Of a stretch of DNA of 64,000 bases, positions 1-8,706 are shown in pieces (the first letter of the stretch is position 1; each line of letters starts with the position of its first letter). The translations under genes and the position numbers were made by a program. Below the pieces are notes generated by a model. It made no database searches. It saw only the letters and a list, made by a program, of their open reading frames with translations, and was not told where the DNA came from. This DNA comes from Bog-473 sp963763575 (GTDB taxonomy: Bacteria; Actinomycetota; Acidimicrobiia; Acidimicrobiales; RAAP-2), in contig CAVXPD010000017.1 of the NCBI GenBank assembly GCA_963763575.1, forward strand, positions 62,001 to 126,000. The letters run 5' to 3'.

Positions 1-12
1 CCGAAACCGCTC

Positions 13-52
13 CGCTGGTGAGCTCCTGAGCACCAGCGCCTGATCGGGCGCT
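13..52 (-). terminator. Paired hairpins downstream of rpsA
   Basis: Two inverted repeats lie just after the rpsA stop: an 8-bp stem with a 10-base loop (13-20 with 31-38) and a 6-bp stem (35-40 with 47-52). They share bases, so only one can form at a time. No T-run follows, so this would be a weak or non-canonical terminator, as is common in actinobacteria. Positions 1-61 contain no gene I can support. Confidence 0.3.
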
Positions 53-61
53 GCGCCCCGG

Positions 62-1525
62 CTATTCGGCCGGTGCGGCCTCGGAAGGAGCGGCCTCCGC
101 CGCGACCGGCGCCGCGGACTCGGCCGACGCGGCCGCCTCACCGGAAGCCGCAGGCGCACCCTCACCGCCCCCGGCCTCGCCTTCGCCCTCGCCCTCGGGC
201 TCGTTCACCTGCGTCCCGACCTGGGAGGCGAAGTCGGCCCACGCCGCCTGCGCCTCGGTCTCGGGCGTGAACTCGCCCTCGGCGTAGTCGTAGCCGATGT
301 AGTTGCCCTGTTCGTCGTAGGCGTGCTCGCCGAACGCCTCGCGGTACTCCTCGGAGACCTCGCCGCCCTCGGCCGCCTGCTTGATCGACAGGCTGATGCG
401 GCGGCGCTGCAGGTCGATGTCGATGATCTTGACCCACAGCTCCTCGCCCGGCGTGACCACCTGCTCGGGCAGGTCCACGTGGTGCACCGCCATCTCCGAG
501 ATGTGCACCAGCCCCTCGATGCCGTCGCCCACCTGCACGAAGGCGCCGAATGGCACCAGCTTGGTGATGCGGCCGTAGACGAGTTGGCCCACCGAGTGCG
601 AGTCGGCGAACTCCTGCCAGGGGTCCGACTGTGTCGCCTTGAGCGACAGGCTGATGCGCTCCTTGTCGAGATCGACGTCGAGCACCTCGACCTCGATCTC
701 GTCGCCCACCGACACGACCGACGACGGGTGGTCGACGTGCTTCCACGAGAGCTCCGACACGTGCACGAGGCCGTCCATGCCTCCGAGGTCCACGAAGGCG
801 CCGAAGTTGACCACCGAGGAGACGGTGCCCTTGCGGCGCTCGCCCGGCTTGAGGTTCTGCAGGAAGTCGCCGCGCTGCTCCTTCTGCGCCTCCTCCAGCC
901 AGGCCCGGCGCGACAGCACCACGTTGTTGCGGTTGCGATCGAGCTCGATGATCTTCGCCTCGATCTCCTTGCCCACGTAGGGCTGCAGCTCCCGCACCCG
1001 CCGCAACTCCACCAACGACGCCGGCAGGAAGCCGCGCAGACCGATGTCGACGATGAGGCCACCCTTGACGACCTCGATCACCGGGCCCCTGACCATCTCG
1101 CCCTTGTTCTTCTTCTCCTCGATGTTGGTCCACGCCTTCTCGTACTGGGCCCGCTTCTTGGACAGGACGAGGCGACCCTCCTTGTCCTCCTTCTGGAGCA
1201 CGAGAGCCTCGACGTGCTCGCCCAGCTTGACGATCTCGTTGGGGTCGACGTCGTTGCGGATCGAGAGCTCGCGGGCGGGGATGACGCCCTCGGACTTGAA
1301 GCCGATGTCGAGGAGGACTTCGTCCCGGTCGATCTTGACGACCGTCCCCTCGATGACGTCGCCGTCGTCGAAGGAGATGATCGAGTCCCCCATCGCCTGC
1401 TCGAGGTCGGCGTCACCGAGGTCGTCGTCGACGATGGCGCGGGGGATGTAGTTCCCCTCGGCGTCGAAGCTGCCCATCGCTTCGGGGGAGAGGAGGGAGG
1501 TGCGTGCTGCCGTGGTCTCGGCCAT
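62..1525 (-). CDS. rpsA: 30S ribosomal protein S1
   Basis: RpsA binds mRNA and helps load it on the 30S subunit. The 487-residue product has four S1 (OB-fold) domains, roughly residues 35-105, 120-190, 205-275 and 290-365; the last two carry the 'NFGAFVDLGG' and 'PFGAFVQVGDGIEGLVH' signatures. Four domains rather than the six of E. coli is the usual actinobacterial form. The tail is Ala/Glu-rich and disordered. The ATG at 1525 is chosen because AGGAG sits correctly upstream ('AAGGAGCCTCACC') and the conserved protein begins there; in-frame codons further upstream lack homology. A TACCGT box at 1635-1640 could give rpsA its own promoter within the 171-base gap after polA. The order pdtaR-polA-rpsA matches mycobacteria. 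Confidence 0.97.
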   Translation of the reverse strand: MAETTAARTSLLSPEAMGSFDAEGNYIPRAIVDDDLGDADLEQAMGDSIISFDDGDVIEGTVVKIDRDEVLLDIGFKSEGVIPARELSIRNDVDPNEIVKLGEHVEALVLQKEDKEGRLVLSKKRAQYEKAWTNIEEKKNKGEMVRGPVIEVVKGGLIVDIGLRGFLPASLVELRRVRELQPYVGKEIEAKIIELDRNRNNVVLSRRAWLEEAQKEQRGDFLQNLKPGERRKGTVSSVVNFGAFVDLGGMDGLVHVSELSWKHVDHPSSVVSVGDEIEVEVLDVDLDKERISLSLKATQSDPWQEFADSHSVGQLVYGRITKLVPFGAFVQVGDGIEGLVHISEMAVHHVDLPEQVVTPGEELWVKIIDIDLQRRRISLSIKQAAEGGEVSEEYREAFGEHAYDEQGNYIGYDYAEGEFTPETEAQAAWADFASQVGTQVNEPEGEGEGEAGGGEGAPAASGEAAASAESAAPVAAEAAPSEAAPAE

Positions 1526-1696
1526 TGGTGAGGCTCCTTGCTGGGTTGCGACCTGCAACCTCAGGACCGCGCCGGGGTCATCTCTCGTGGGATAGGGGTT
1601 GCGCCGCCGCCGGTGCCGGCGGGCAAGGGCCTCCACGGTACCAGCTGGTCAGGGCCGTTCCGGCGGCGGGGGTCGGGGCGAGAGCCGAGCTGACCG

Positions 1697-4426
1697 TCAG
1701 CTCTTGGCGGCCGCCCAGCTCGCTCCCGTCGCCACCGAGATGGTGAGGGGGACTTTGAGCTCGGCCGCCCCGGTCAGGGCGGACTCGGTGAGGCGGCGCA
1801 CGTCGTCCTCCTCCTCCGGCGCCATCTCCACGATCACCTCGTCGTGCACCTGGAGGACCAGACGGCTGGCGAGGCCCTTCGCCTCGAGGTCGCGGTCGAG
1901 GCGCACCAGGGCCAGCTTGAAGATGTCCGCCGCCAGGCCCTGGATGCCCGCGTTCATCGCCTGCCGTTCGGCCGCCTGGCGCAGCCGGTAGTTCGCGGCG
2001 TGCAGGTCGGGCAGCGGTCGCAGACGGCCGAACATGGTGCGGGTGGCGCCGCGGATCTTGGCCTCGCCGACCGTGTTGTCCATGTACTGCCGCACCCGGG
2101 GGAAGGCGCCGAAGTAGCTCTCCATGATGGCTGCCGCCTCCTCCACCGCGATCCCGAGCCGTTGGCTCAGGCCGTAGGCCTCCATGCCGTAGGCCAGCCC
2201 GTAGGAGACCATCTTGCAGAATTCCCGCTGGGTGTGGGTCACCTCCTCGATCGGGATGCCGTAGACGGCGGCGGCCACCGTGCGGTGCACGTCGGCGCCG
2301 CTCGTCATGGCGTCGATCAGGCCGGGGTCCTCGGAGAGGTGGGCGATGCACCGCAGCTCGACCTGGTTGTAGTCGGCGACGAGGAAGGTGCGACCCGCGG
2401 CCGGCACGAAGGCGCGGCGGAACTGCTTGCCCAGTTCGCTGCGCACCGGGATGTTGTGCAGGTTGGGCCGGTCCGAGGAGATGCGCCCGGTCCGGGCCAC
2501 GGTCTGGCCGAAGGACGCGTGGATGCGCCCGTCCGCCTGGACCTCGGCCAGCAGGCTCTCGCCGTAGGTCGAGCGCAGCTTCTCCACCTCGCGGTAGTCG
2601 AGCAGCGTCTCGACGATCGGATGGGCCCCGCGCAGGCTCTCGAGCGTCTGGGCGTCGGTTGAGAAGCCGGTCTTGGTCTTCTTGCCCGGGGTGAGCCCGA
2701 TCTCCTCGTAGAGCACCGTGCGCAGCTGCGGCGTCGAGTTCACGTTGAACTCGTGGCCCGCGATCTCCTGCACCTGCGCCTGGAGCTTGGCCGCCGACGC
2801 CGCGAGGGAATCAGCGATGGCCTGCAGCTCCGCCCGGTCGACGCCGATGCCGGCGACCTCCATCTTGGCCAGGACCCGCACCAGTGGGGTCTCGATGTCG
2901 TCGTGCAGCATGAGCATGTCCTCCGACGCGATACGGCGTCGGAAGCCGTCGGCCATACCGACCACGTCGAGGGCTTCCGCCGCCGCTTCCTGCGCGGCCT
3001 CCCTCTCGGTCTCGCCCGGCTCGGCGATGTCGAGGCTGAGCTGTCCCGTCTGTTCGCGCAGCTGCTCGAGCTCGTATTCGCCGGTCGACGCGTCCAACAG
3101 GTAGGCCGCCACGCCGGTGTCCATCTCGAGCCCGGTGATGTCGACGCCCAGCGGGAGGAGCGAACGCATCGCCTCCTTGACGTTGTGGCCGACGACCGGT
3201 CCGGCCAGGAGCGCGTTGAGCTTCTTGCGCACGGACGCGGCGCCCAGCTGCTCGCCCGGCACCAGGACGCTCACTCCCGCCTCGTCGCCCTGCGTGGCCA
3301 GTAAGAGGAGGCCCACGAGGTCGCTCCGCCCCGGCATGCCGTTCCAGCGCGCGGCGAGCGACAGCCGCCCGCCGCCCAGCTCGCCCAGCGAGTTGGCGGC
3401 TTCCGCGGCGCCGGTGGGCAGCAAGACGTCGCGCAGCTCGAAGGTCGGCGCAGGCGCCTCGTCGAGAATCCCCGGCCGGAACATCTCGTCCGCGGGACGC
3501 GCACTGCCCGGCGCCGGCTTGCCGAGCGCGCCCGCGTCGAGCAGCTCCTCCATGCGTTGCCATACCGTCTTCATCTCGTAGCGGTCGAAGGTGGCCTGGG
3601 CCGAGAGCCAGTCCCACCCGCCCAGGTCGATCTTGGTCACGTCGACGTCCAGTGGGACGTCGCGGACGAGCGGGATGACGCGTGCGTTGCTGCGCGCCAG
3701 CTGCTCGTGCTCGGTCAGGTTCTGGCGCAGCTTGGGCGTCTGCTCGGCCACGTGCTCGAAGACGCCGTCGAGATCGCCGTAGTTGTTGAGCAGCTTGGCC
3801 GCGGTCTTCTCCCCCACCCCCGGGATGCCCGGGAGATTGTCGGACGGATCTCCCCGCAGCGCGGCGAGCTGCACGTACTTCGAGGCCGGCACGCCCGTGC
3901 GCTCGAGGATGCCGGCCTCGTCGTAGAGCGTGTAGTCGCTCACGCCCCGCTTGTTGTAGAGCACCCGGATGTAGGGATCGCGCACGAGCTGGAAGCTGTC
4001 GCGGTCACCCGTGACGATGATGACCTCGCACTCGCGCTCCGCCGCCTGAGTGGCCAGGGTGGCGATGACGTCGTCCGCCTCGAACCCGCTCGCCTCGACC
4101 ACGGGAATGGCCAGCGACGCCATGATCTCGCGGATCATGTCGAACTGCGGCGGCAACAGCCACGGCGTCTGCTGCCGCCCGGCCTTGTAGTCCTCGAGGA
4201 TCTCGTCGCGGAAGGTGGCCCCTGGGGCGTCGAAGGCGACGGCGAACGCGGAGGGCTGCTGCTCGCGGATCAGGTACACCACCATGGACGTGAACCCGTG
4301 GGCGGCGTTGGTGACCAGGCCGTCGGTGGTGGCAAGCGTGTCCGGCAGCGCGTAATAGGCCCGGAACGCCAGCGACATGCCGTCGAGGAGGAGCAGCGGT
4401 CCCGATCGCTCCTGCCCAGTGGCCAT
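1697..4426 (-). CDS. polA: DNA polymerase I
   Basis: Pol I fills gaps and removes RNA primers in lagging-strand synthesis and excision repair. The 909-residue protein has an N-terminal 5' nuclease (about 1-300, with 'DGMSLAFRAYYALP' and the HhH 'GIPGVGEKTAAKLL'), a 3'-5' exonuclease-like middle, and a family A polymerase domain. Motif A is 'DYNQVELR' (about 685), the O-helix lysine is near 738, and motif C is 'QVHDEVIVE' (about 861). The middle domain has 'LSLAARWNG' where proofreading enzymes carry an Asp-x-Glu metal site, so proofreading is probably absent, as in mycobacteria. It starts 10 bases after the stop of the ANTAR regulator, so the two are likely co-transcribed. Confidence 0.97.
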   Translation of the reverse strand: MATGQERSGPLLLLDGMSLAFRAYYALPDTLATTDGLVTNAAHGFTSMVVYLIREQQPSAFAVAFDAPGATFRDEILEDYKAGRQQTPWLLPPQFDMIREIMASLAIPVVEASGFEADDVIATLATQAAERECEVIIVTGDRDSFQLVRDPYIRVLYNKRGVSDYTLYDEAGILERTGVPASKYVQLAALRGDPSDNLPGIPGVGEKTAAKLLNNYGDLDGVFEHVAEQTPKLRQNLTEHEQLARSNARVIPLVRDVPLDVDVTKIDLGGWDWLSAQATFDRYEMKTVWQRMEELLDAGALGKPAPGSARPADEMFRPGILDEAPAPTFELRDVLLPTGAAEAANSLGELGGGRLSLAARWNGMPGRSDLVGLLLLATQGDEAGVSVLVPGEQLGAASVRKKLNALLAGPVVGHNVKEAMRSLLPLGVDITGLEMDTGVAAYLLDASTGEYELEQLREQTGQLSLDIAEPGETEREAAQEAAAEALDVVGMADGFRRRIASEDMLMLHDDIETPLVRVLAKMEVAGIGVDRAELQAIADSLAASAAKLQAQVQEIAGHEFNVNSTPQLRTVLYEEIGLTPGKKTKTGFSTDAQTLESLRGAHPIVETLLDYREVEKLRSTYGESLLAEVQADGRIHASFGQTVARTGRISSDRPNLHNIPVRSELGKQFRRAFVPAAGRTFLVADYNQVELRCIAHLSEDPGLIDAMTSGADVHRTVAAAVYGIPIEEVTHTQREFCKMVSYGLAYGMEAYGLSQRLGIAVEEAAAIMESYFGAFPRVRQYMDNTVGEAKIRGATRTMFGRLRPLPDLHAANYRLRQAAERQAMNAGIQGLAADIFKLALVRLDRDLEAKGLASRLVLQVHDEVIVEMAPEEEDDVRRLTESALTGAAELKVPLTISVATGASWAAAKS

Positions 4427-4436
4427 CGCCCCGAGA

Positions 4437-5039
4437 CTACGGGGTGAGTGTGCCGTCGACGACCTGTTGGGCCACGTCGCGCATGCGGGCCCTCGTCTGC
4501 ATGGCCGTGCGCTGGATGAAGCCGAACGCCTCCGCCTCGGACAGGTCGTCCCGCTCCATCAGGACGACCTTGGCCTCGTCCACCACGCGCCGGGTCGCGA
4601 TCTTGTCCTCGGCGCCGTCGGCCGGGTGCTCGGCGTCGATGGCCCAGTCCTGCCGGGCCCGGGCCAGCACGTCGGCGATGGCGGGGAGCAGCTCGGCGGG
4701 CCGGAAGGGCTTGATCAGGTAGGCCGACACGCCCGAGTCCCGGGCCTCCTCGATGAGGTCGCGCTGGCTGAAGGCGGTCAGGAGGAGCACCGCGACCTGG
4801 TGGCGCGACGTGATCTCGCGGGCGGCCCTCAGGCCGTCGATCCCCGGCATCTTGATGTCCAAGATGGCCAGGTCGGGCTGGTACTCCTCGACCATCCTCA
4901 CCGCCTCATCGCCGCGGCCGGTCTCGCCCACGACGTTGTAACCCGCAGAGAGGAGGATCTCCTTGAGATCGAGCCGGACGATCGCTTCGTCTTCAGCGAT
5001 CACGACCCGCGCCAGGGCCGCTTCTTCGGTGTCGGTCAT
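4437..5039 (-). CDS. pdtaR: ANTAR-domain response regulator, PdtaR-like
   Basis: This 200-residue regulator has a receiver domain (phospho-acceptor D61 in 'LAILDIKMPG', K110 in 'LIKPF') and a C-terminal ANTAR domain (about 135-195) that binds paired RNA hairpins and acts as a phosphorylation-controlled antiterminator. Size and domain order match Rv1626/PdtaR, whose gene also sits near polA and rpsA in Mycobacterium. No cognate histidine kinase is adjacent; in mycobacteria the partner (PdtaS) is encoded elsewhere. Its ATG overlaps the stop of the upstream coiled-coil gene (ATGA at 5036-5039), suggesting translational coupling. Confidence 0.92.
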   Translation of the reverse strand: MTDTEEAALARVVIAEDEAIVRLDLKEILLSAGYNVVGETGRGDEAVRMVEEYQPDLAILDIKMPGIDGLRAAREITSRHQVAVLLLTAFSQRDLIEEARDSGVSAYLIKPFRPAELLPAIADVLARARQDWAIDAEHPADGAEDKIATRRVVDEAKVVLMERDDLSEAEAFGFIQRTAMQTRARMRDVAQQVVDGTLTP

Positions 5040-5329
5040 TGCTTGCCCGACGCCACGTGGGCCAGGAGCTCGTCCTGGCGGTTCTCGAGGTCGACGACGG
5101 TCCGGTGCAACGCGTCACGCGCCCGCACCATGGCGTCGAAGTGACGCGACGCCTCGTCGTGCTCACGCGTGGCCAGGGGCGTCTCCGACACCAGGGCCCG
5201 GACCCGCGCCTCGTCGGCCGACTCCTGGACCACGGCCAACTGTTCGTCGAGCACGGCCAACTCCTCGCGCGCCCGGACGAGCCGGGCGTGGACGTCTCGG
5301 ATGCGCCGTTCCAGCAGGACTCGATGCAT
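5036..5329 (-). CDS. Small coiled-coil protein of unknown function
   Basis: A 97-residue protein with no recognised domain. Heptad-like Leu/Val spacing and a high content of Arg, Glu and Ala over residues 5-90 predict one or two long helices forming a coiled coil. It has no signal peptide or membrane segment. It lies 6 bases after the repaired menC stop and overlaps the ANTAR regulator by four bases, so it is probably co-expressed with both. An accessory role in the regulator's pathway is only a guess. Confidence 0.75.
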   Translation of the reverse strand: MHRVLLERRIRDVHARLVRAREELAVLDEQLAVVQESADEARVRALVSETPLATREHDEASRHFDAMVRARDALHRTVVDLENRQDELLAHVASGKQ

Positions 5330-5335
5330 GGAGCG

Positions 5336-6494
5336 TCAAGTGTACGTGGCGGGGAACCAGCGACGCTGAGCCTCGAGGCGCTTGAGGACGTCGGCGTCGG
5401 GAGGCGTTCCCGACGCCCGGACGGGTCGGGACCTGCACCCACCCGTCGACGACGGGCGGGTAGCCGCACGGGTCGACCTCCAGGTAGTCGGCCGGGTCCC
5501 CCAGGTCGCTGACCAGGCCCGTCGCGTCCTCGGTCAGGCGCGCCGCCAAGGCCAGGTTCGACGCCCGGCCGAGGCCTGCCTCGAAGAAGCCCCCGACGAA
5601 CACGGGCACGCCCGCGGCGGCGCAGGCCGCATGGGCGCTGCGGGTGGCGCGCACCCCGCCGAGGCGGGCCGGCTTCAGGCAAGCCATCGCACACGACCGG
5701 TTGCGCAACGCGTCGCGCACCCGGCGCGGCGTCGACAGCGACTCGTCCAAGCAGACCGGTAGCGGCAGCCGCGCCGCCAGCTGGGCGAGCGCGACGAGGT
5801 CCGCGGGCGGCAGCGGCTGCTCGACGCACAGCACGCCGAAGTCGGCCAGCCGGCTCAGCGCGGCGAGATCCTCGTCGCTCCCGCGATAGGACCCGTTCGC
5901 GTCGACCTGGATCGCGACGCCGGGCAGGTCGGCCCGGACGGCGCGCACCGGCTCGACCTCCCAACCGGGCTCGATCTTCACGCGGATCCGAGTCGCCCCC
6001 GTCGCCGCAACGGCCGCCACCTCGGCCCGGAAGGCGGCGAGGTCGTGGTCCGCCGGGATGCCGACGACGGCCCCGACGGGCAGGGTCTCGAACCCGGGCC
6101 CGGTGCCCAGGGCTTGGGCGAGGGAGCGGCCCTCGGCCCGGAGCCAGGCGTCCGAGACGGCCATCTCGAAGGCGGCGGCCACCATCCGATCGGCGGGCGA
6201 GCCCCCGAAGAGCTGGGCGACCTCGGGGCCTCGGGGCAGCTGCCCGCCGCGGGCCGCGCTCGCCGCGCCCAGCCGGGCGACGCCGGTCTCGGACGCCGCC
6301 CGCTCGACGTCGGCGAGGGAAGGGTCGACGGAGGTGGCCTCCGCGAGCGCGGCACATTCGCCCCAGCCCTCGCCGTCCTCGGTGACGACGCGCACGAACA
6401 ACACCGGTCGCTCGCGATGGACACCGGCGGCGGTGCCGATCGCGCCGCGGAACAACAGCTCGACCCGGACGAGCTCGACGCCGATGAGCCTCAC
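5336..6494 (-). CDS. menC: o-Succinylbenzoate synthase, apparent frameshift near C-terminus
   Basis: MenC, an enolase-superfamily enzyme, dehydrates SHCHC to o-succinylbenzoate in menaquinone synthesis. Family residues are visible: the Lys pair region 'RIRVKIEPGW', metal ligands in 'IQVDANGSY', 'CVEQPLPP' and 'CLDESLS', and the second lysine in 'CLKPARLGG'. The GTG at 6494 is preferred because GGTGGGAG precedes it and the protein starts where the family does. As read, the frame breaks near 5409-5411: after 'TRPGVG' it runs into a 90-residue nonsense tail ending at 5163. Dropping one C of the CCC (G on the coding strand) restores 'TPPDADVLKRLEAQ' and a TGA at 5336, 6 bases before the next gene. 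Repaired length is 385 residues. Confidence 0.9.
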
Positions 6495-6536
6495 GACGTA
6501 CGGGCTCCCACCCCCTTCACGGTAGATCGCAGCTTG

Positions 6537-6542
6537 TACGCT
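6537..6542 (+). promoter_or_regulatory. -10 box of the tRNA-Leu promoter
   Basis: TACGCT (TANNNT type) ends 11 bases before the mature tRNA 5' end. CTTCAC, 16 bases upstream, is a possible but poor -35. The promoter lies in the divergent gap between menC and the tRNA. Confidence 0.4.
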
Positions 6543-6553
6543 CTGGCGTTCCA

Positions 6554-6636
6554 GCCCGGATGGCGGAATGGCAGACGCGGCGGCCTCAAAAGCCGTTGTC
6601 CGAAAGGGCGTGTGGGTTCGAGTCCCACTCCGGGCA
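6554..6636 (+). tRNA. tRNA-Leu (anticodon CAA)
   Basis: The sequence folds as a type II tRNA. The acceptor GCCCGGA (6554-6560) pairs with TCCGGGC (6629-6635), with discriminator A at 6636. The D arm contains 'TGGCGGAATGGCAGACGC'. The anticodon loop is CT-CAA-AA with CAA at 6587-6589, reading UUG. A variable arm follows, then the T arm with GTTCGAG. CCA is not encoded. Length is 83 bases. Confidence 0.96.
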
Positions 6637-6678
6637 CACGACCACTCCGGGCACACTCCGGGCACACCACTCCGGGCA
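6627..6678 (+). repeat. Four copies of the tRNA-Leu 3' end
   Basis: ACTCCGGGCA, the acceptor 3' strand plus discriminator of the tRNA, occurs at 6627-6636 (inside the tRNA) and again exactly at 6644-6653, 6655-6664 and 6669-6678. Spacers are short and CAC-rich, and a partial copy (ATCCGGG) follows. No integrase gene is near. Confidence 0.85.
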
Positions 6679-6912
6679 GATCCGGGCTCACCACGTCGGC
6701 CGTGCGGCCGGTGGCCGCGGTGCCGAATTCACAGCGCACCCACAGATGCATGTTCGCCTCTAGAGTGGGTATTCGCACGGGGCCCAGGAGGCCATGCGGC
6801 CCGATGGGTACGACCACCGCAGGCGTGACATTCTGGGTGCCGTCAAGCCAGCTCCGCGGAGTGGCGGCGCCAACAGGGAGCCGCGGCGGCCGGCCGTTGT
6901 GATGCGCTCTAC

Positions 6913-8394
6913 ATGACACGCACATTCCGTCTTCTTCGAGTTGTCTTGGCGCTGATGGCCTTCGCGTTCGGCGCAGGCCTGCTGACCGGCGTCGCGGGCG
7001 GACCGACCCTGGGCACGGCGGCGGCCGACGGCACCGCCCTGCCGGCCGGCTGGGAGCTTTGCGTCTTGCAAGGAACCAGTGCACCGTTGACTCAGGACAA
7101 CGTCGCCGACCTCGACGGCTGGCAGGTGCAGGAGGGTGGGTCGACCAACAACACCGCCGCCTACAACCCCTTCAACACCGGCCGCGAGACCGACGTCACG
7201 GGGACGGCGCTGCCGACCGTGGCGTCGTCGGGCTTCCCGGCCTTCGCCAACTGGCTCTCGGGCTGTGCCGCGACCGTGGCCACCCTGCTGCAGCCCAACA
7301 TGGCGACGATCACGGCGGCGCTGCGCGCCGGTAACGTCAGCCCGTCCGCCGCCTTCCTGGCACTCGTCGACCAGAGCCAGTGGTGCGCCCCCTCGCCCGA
7401 CGGCGTGCCCTGCTACGCCAACGCCATCCTGGGCTCGGCGGCCAACCTCGCGGCCGGGGTGCTCGATGGCCACGCCCTCGACGTCTACGGGAACGTGACA
7501 TCGGACCTGCAGAGCTACCAGATGGCCACGCTCGCCCAGGCCGTGGCCAAGGCCGACGTCACCACCAAGAATCAGCAACTCTCCGCGGCGCTGGCCCAGG
7601 CATCACGCACGCGGGCCAAGTTCGCCGCCTCCCAGCGCAAGTTACGGAAGTTCGCCGTCGATGAGTACGTGAGCAGCGGGCTCTACGTCAGCAGCTCGTA
7701 CGCCAACCCCGCGGCGCCTCAGAAACCGGGCGGCCCGCAGACCAGCAGCGGGGTCGTCGCGCAGCAGTACGAGAAGGTTGCCACGTCCGACGTGTTGGCG
7801 CACTCGACAAAGGCGGCAGCCGCGCTGAGGGGCTCGCTCGCCCGGCGTGCGGCCGCAGCCAAGGCCCTCGACCAGGCCGTCGCCAGGTTGTCGGCGGACA
7901 CCGCCGCCGCGAACCGGGACCTCGTCCGACTGGTGGCGGTCGTGGCGACGCTGCAGGCCGCCGGTGCGTGCACCGCCGCTCAGGTCGTCCTGGCGAACAA
8001 CACCACGTCGAGCGCCGGCACCACCACGCCGCCGGCAGGCCCGTCCACCTCGCCCACCTCGACCACGACGACCACCGCACCGACCGCGACGACGACCACC
8101 ACGTCCACGAGCACGACCACCACAACGAGCACCACGACCACCACGACGACCACCGCACCGACGTCGACGACGACCAGCACGTCGACGACCACCACGACGG
8201 CGCCGGCCTCGAGCGGATCGACCACCACCACGACGGCGCCGGCCTCGAGCGGGTCGTCCCCCACCACGACGACGACCACGGCCCCGTCGGCAGCGGCCAA
8301 CACGCCCGCCCCGACGCCGAACCCGGCCGGCATCCAGGCGCTGCAGGGCTGCGTCGCCGCCCTGGCGGCGGGGGCGTTGAGCCCGTCCAGCTAG
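6913..8394 (+). CDS. Exported protein with coiled-coil region and Thr-rich tail
   Basis: A 493-residue protein of unknown function. Residues 1-38 form a Sec-type signal peptide (basic start, hydrophobic core, Ala-rich end). About 40-180 is a globular Cys-containing region ('LSGCAATV', 'SQWCAPSPDG', 'VPCYANAIL'), and about 185-355 is Ala/Lys/Gln-rich and probably helical or coiled coil. Residues 365-470 are an extreme Thr/Ser/Pro low-complexity stretch with runs of ACC/ACG codons, followed by a short tail with one Cys. The low-complexity part looks like a cell-wall spacer or glycosylated stalk. ATG at 6913 is used; the 276 bases between the tRNA and this gene otherwise hold only the tRNA-end repeats. 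Confidence 0.8.
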   Translation: MTRTFRLLRVVLALMAFAFGAGLLTGVAGGPTLGTAAADGTALPAGWELCVLQGTSAPLTQDNVADLDGWQVQEGGSTNNTAAYNPFNTGRETDVTGTALPTVASSGFPAFANWLSGCAATVATLLQPNMATITAALRAGNVSPSAAFLALVDQSQWCAPSPDGVPCYANAILGSAANLAAGVLDGHALDVYGNVTSDLQSYQMATLAQAVAKADVTTKNQQLSAALAQASRTRAKFAASQRKLRKFAVDEYVSSGLYVSSSYANPAAPQKPGGPQTSSGVVAQQYEKVATSDVLAHSTKAAAALRGSLARRAAAAKALDQAVARLSADTAAANRDLVRLVAVVATLQAAGACTAAQVVLANNTTSSAGTTTPPAGPSTSPTSTTTTTAPTATTTTTSTSTTTTTSTTTTTTTTAPTSTTTSTSTTTTTAPASSGSTTTTTAPASSGSSPTTTTTTAPSAAANTPAPTPNPAGIQALQGCVAALAAGALSPSS

Positions 8395-8706
8395 GTCGCG
8401 CATCGATTCGGCCGCGGGCCCGGCGTCCCGGTCCGGGAAGGCCGGCCTCGACCGCCGCGTCGGGGTCCGGCGGCCGGGCGCGGCCTCGTCCAAAGGACCA
8501 TCTCGTCACTCGGAGACCCGGCGCGGCCTCGCCTTCGCACCCTCCGTCACACCAGGTTTCTGGCCGGTAACCAGCCACGACCAGCCGCGGTACGACTCGC
8601 GTCGTACCGGCAGTGCGAACGGCGCCCGCAAAACGCCTGGCACGCGTGCGCGCATGCCACACTGTGGGTTCGATTTCGCCCGCCGACGATCGGAGCCCTC
8701 GCAGAC
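8395..8706. other. Intergenic region upstream of the fab cluster
   Basis: This 312-base stretch has no credible ORF. It holds a perfect palindrome at 8588-8609 and presumably the promoter for fabD-fabG-acpP-fabF, though no strong -10/-35 pair can be picked with confidence. Confidence 0.5.
8588..8609. promoter_or_regulatory. Perfect inverted repeat upstream of fabD
   Basis: CGGTACGAC and GTCGTACCG form a 9-bp perfect inverted repeat around TCGC, about 98 bases before the fabD start. Position and symmetry suit a dimeric repressor or activator of fatty-acid synthesis (FasR plays this role in some actinobacteria), but the binding protein is not identifiable from the sequence. A hairpin role in RNA is the alternative. 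Confidence 0.45.

Noticed and set aside
323..1531. Long plus-strand ORF opposite rpsA
   Set aside because: It is the antisense shadow of a GC-rich gene; its composition (His/Val/Leu/Asp-rich) is typical of shadow frames and it has no domain.
8041..8290. Short direct repeats that might be read as a CRISPR-like array
   Set aside because: They are ACC/ACG codon runs encoding a Thr-rich linker, with no regular spacers or cas genes.
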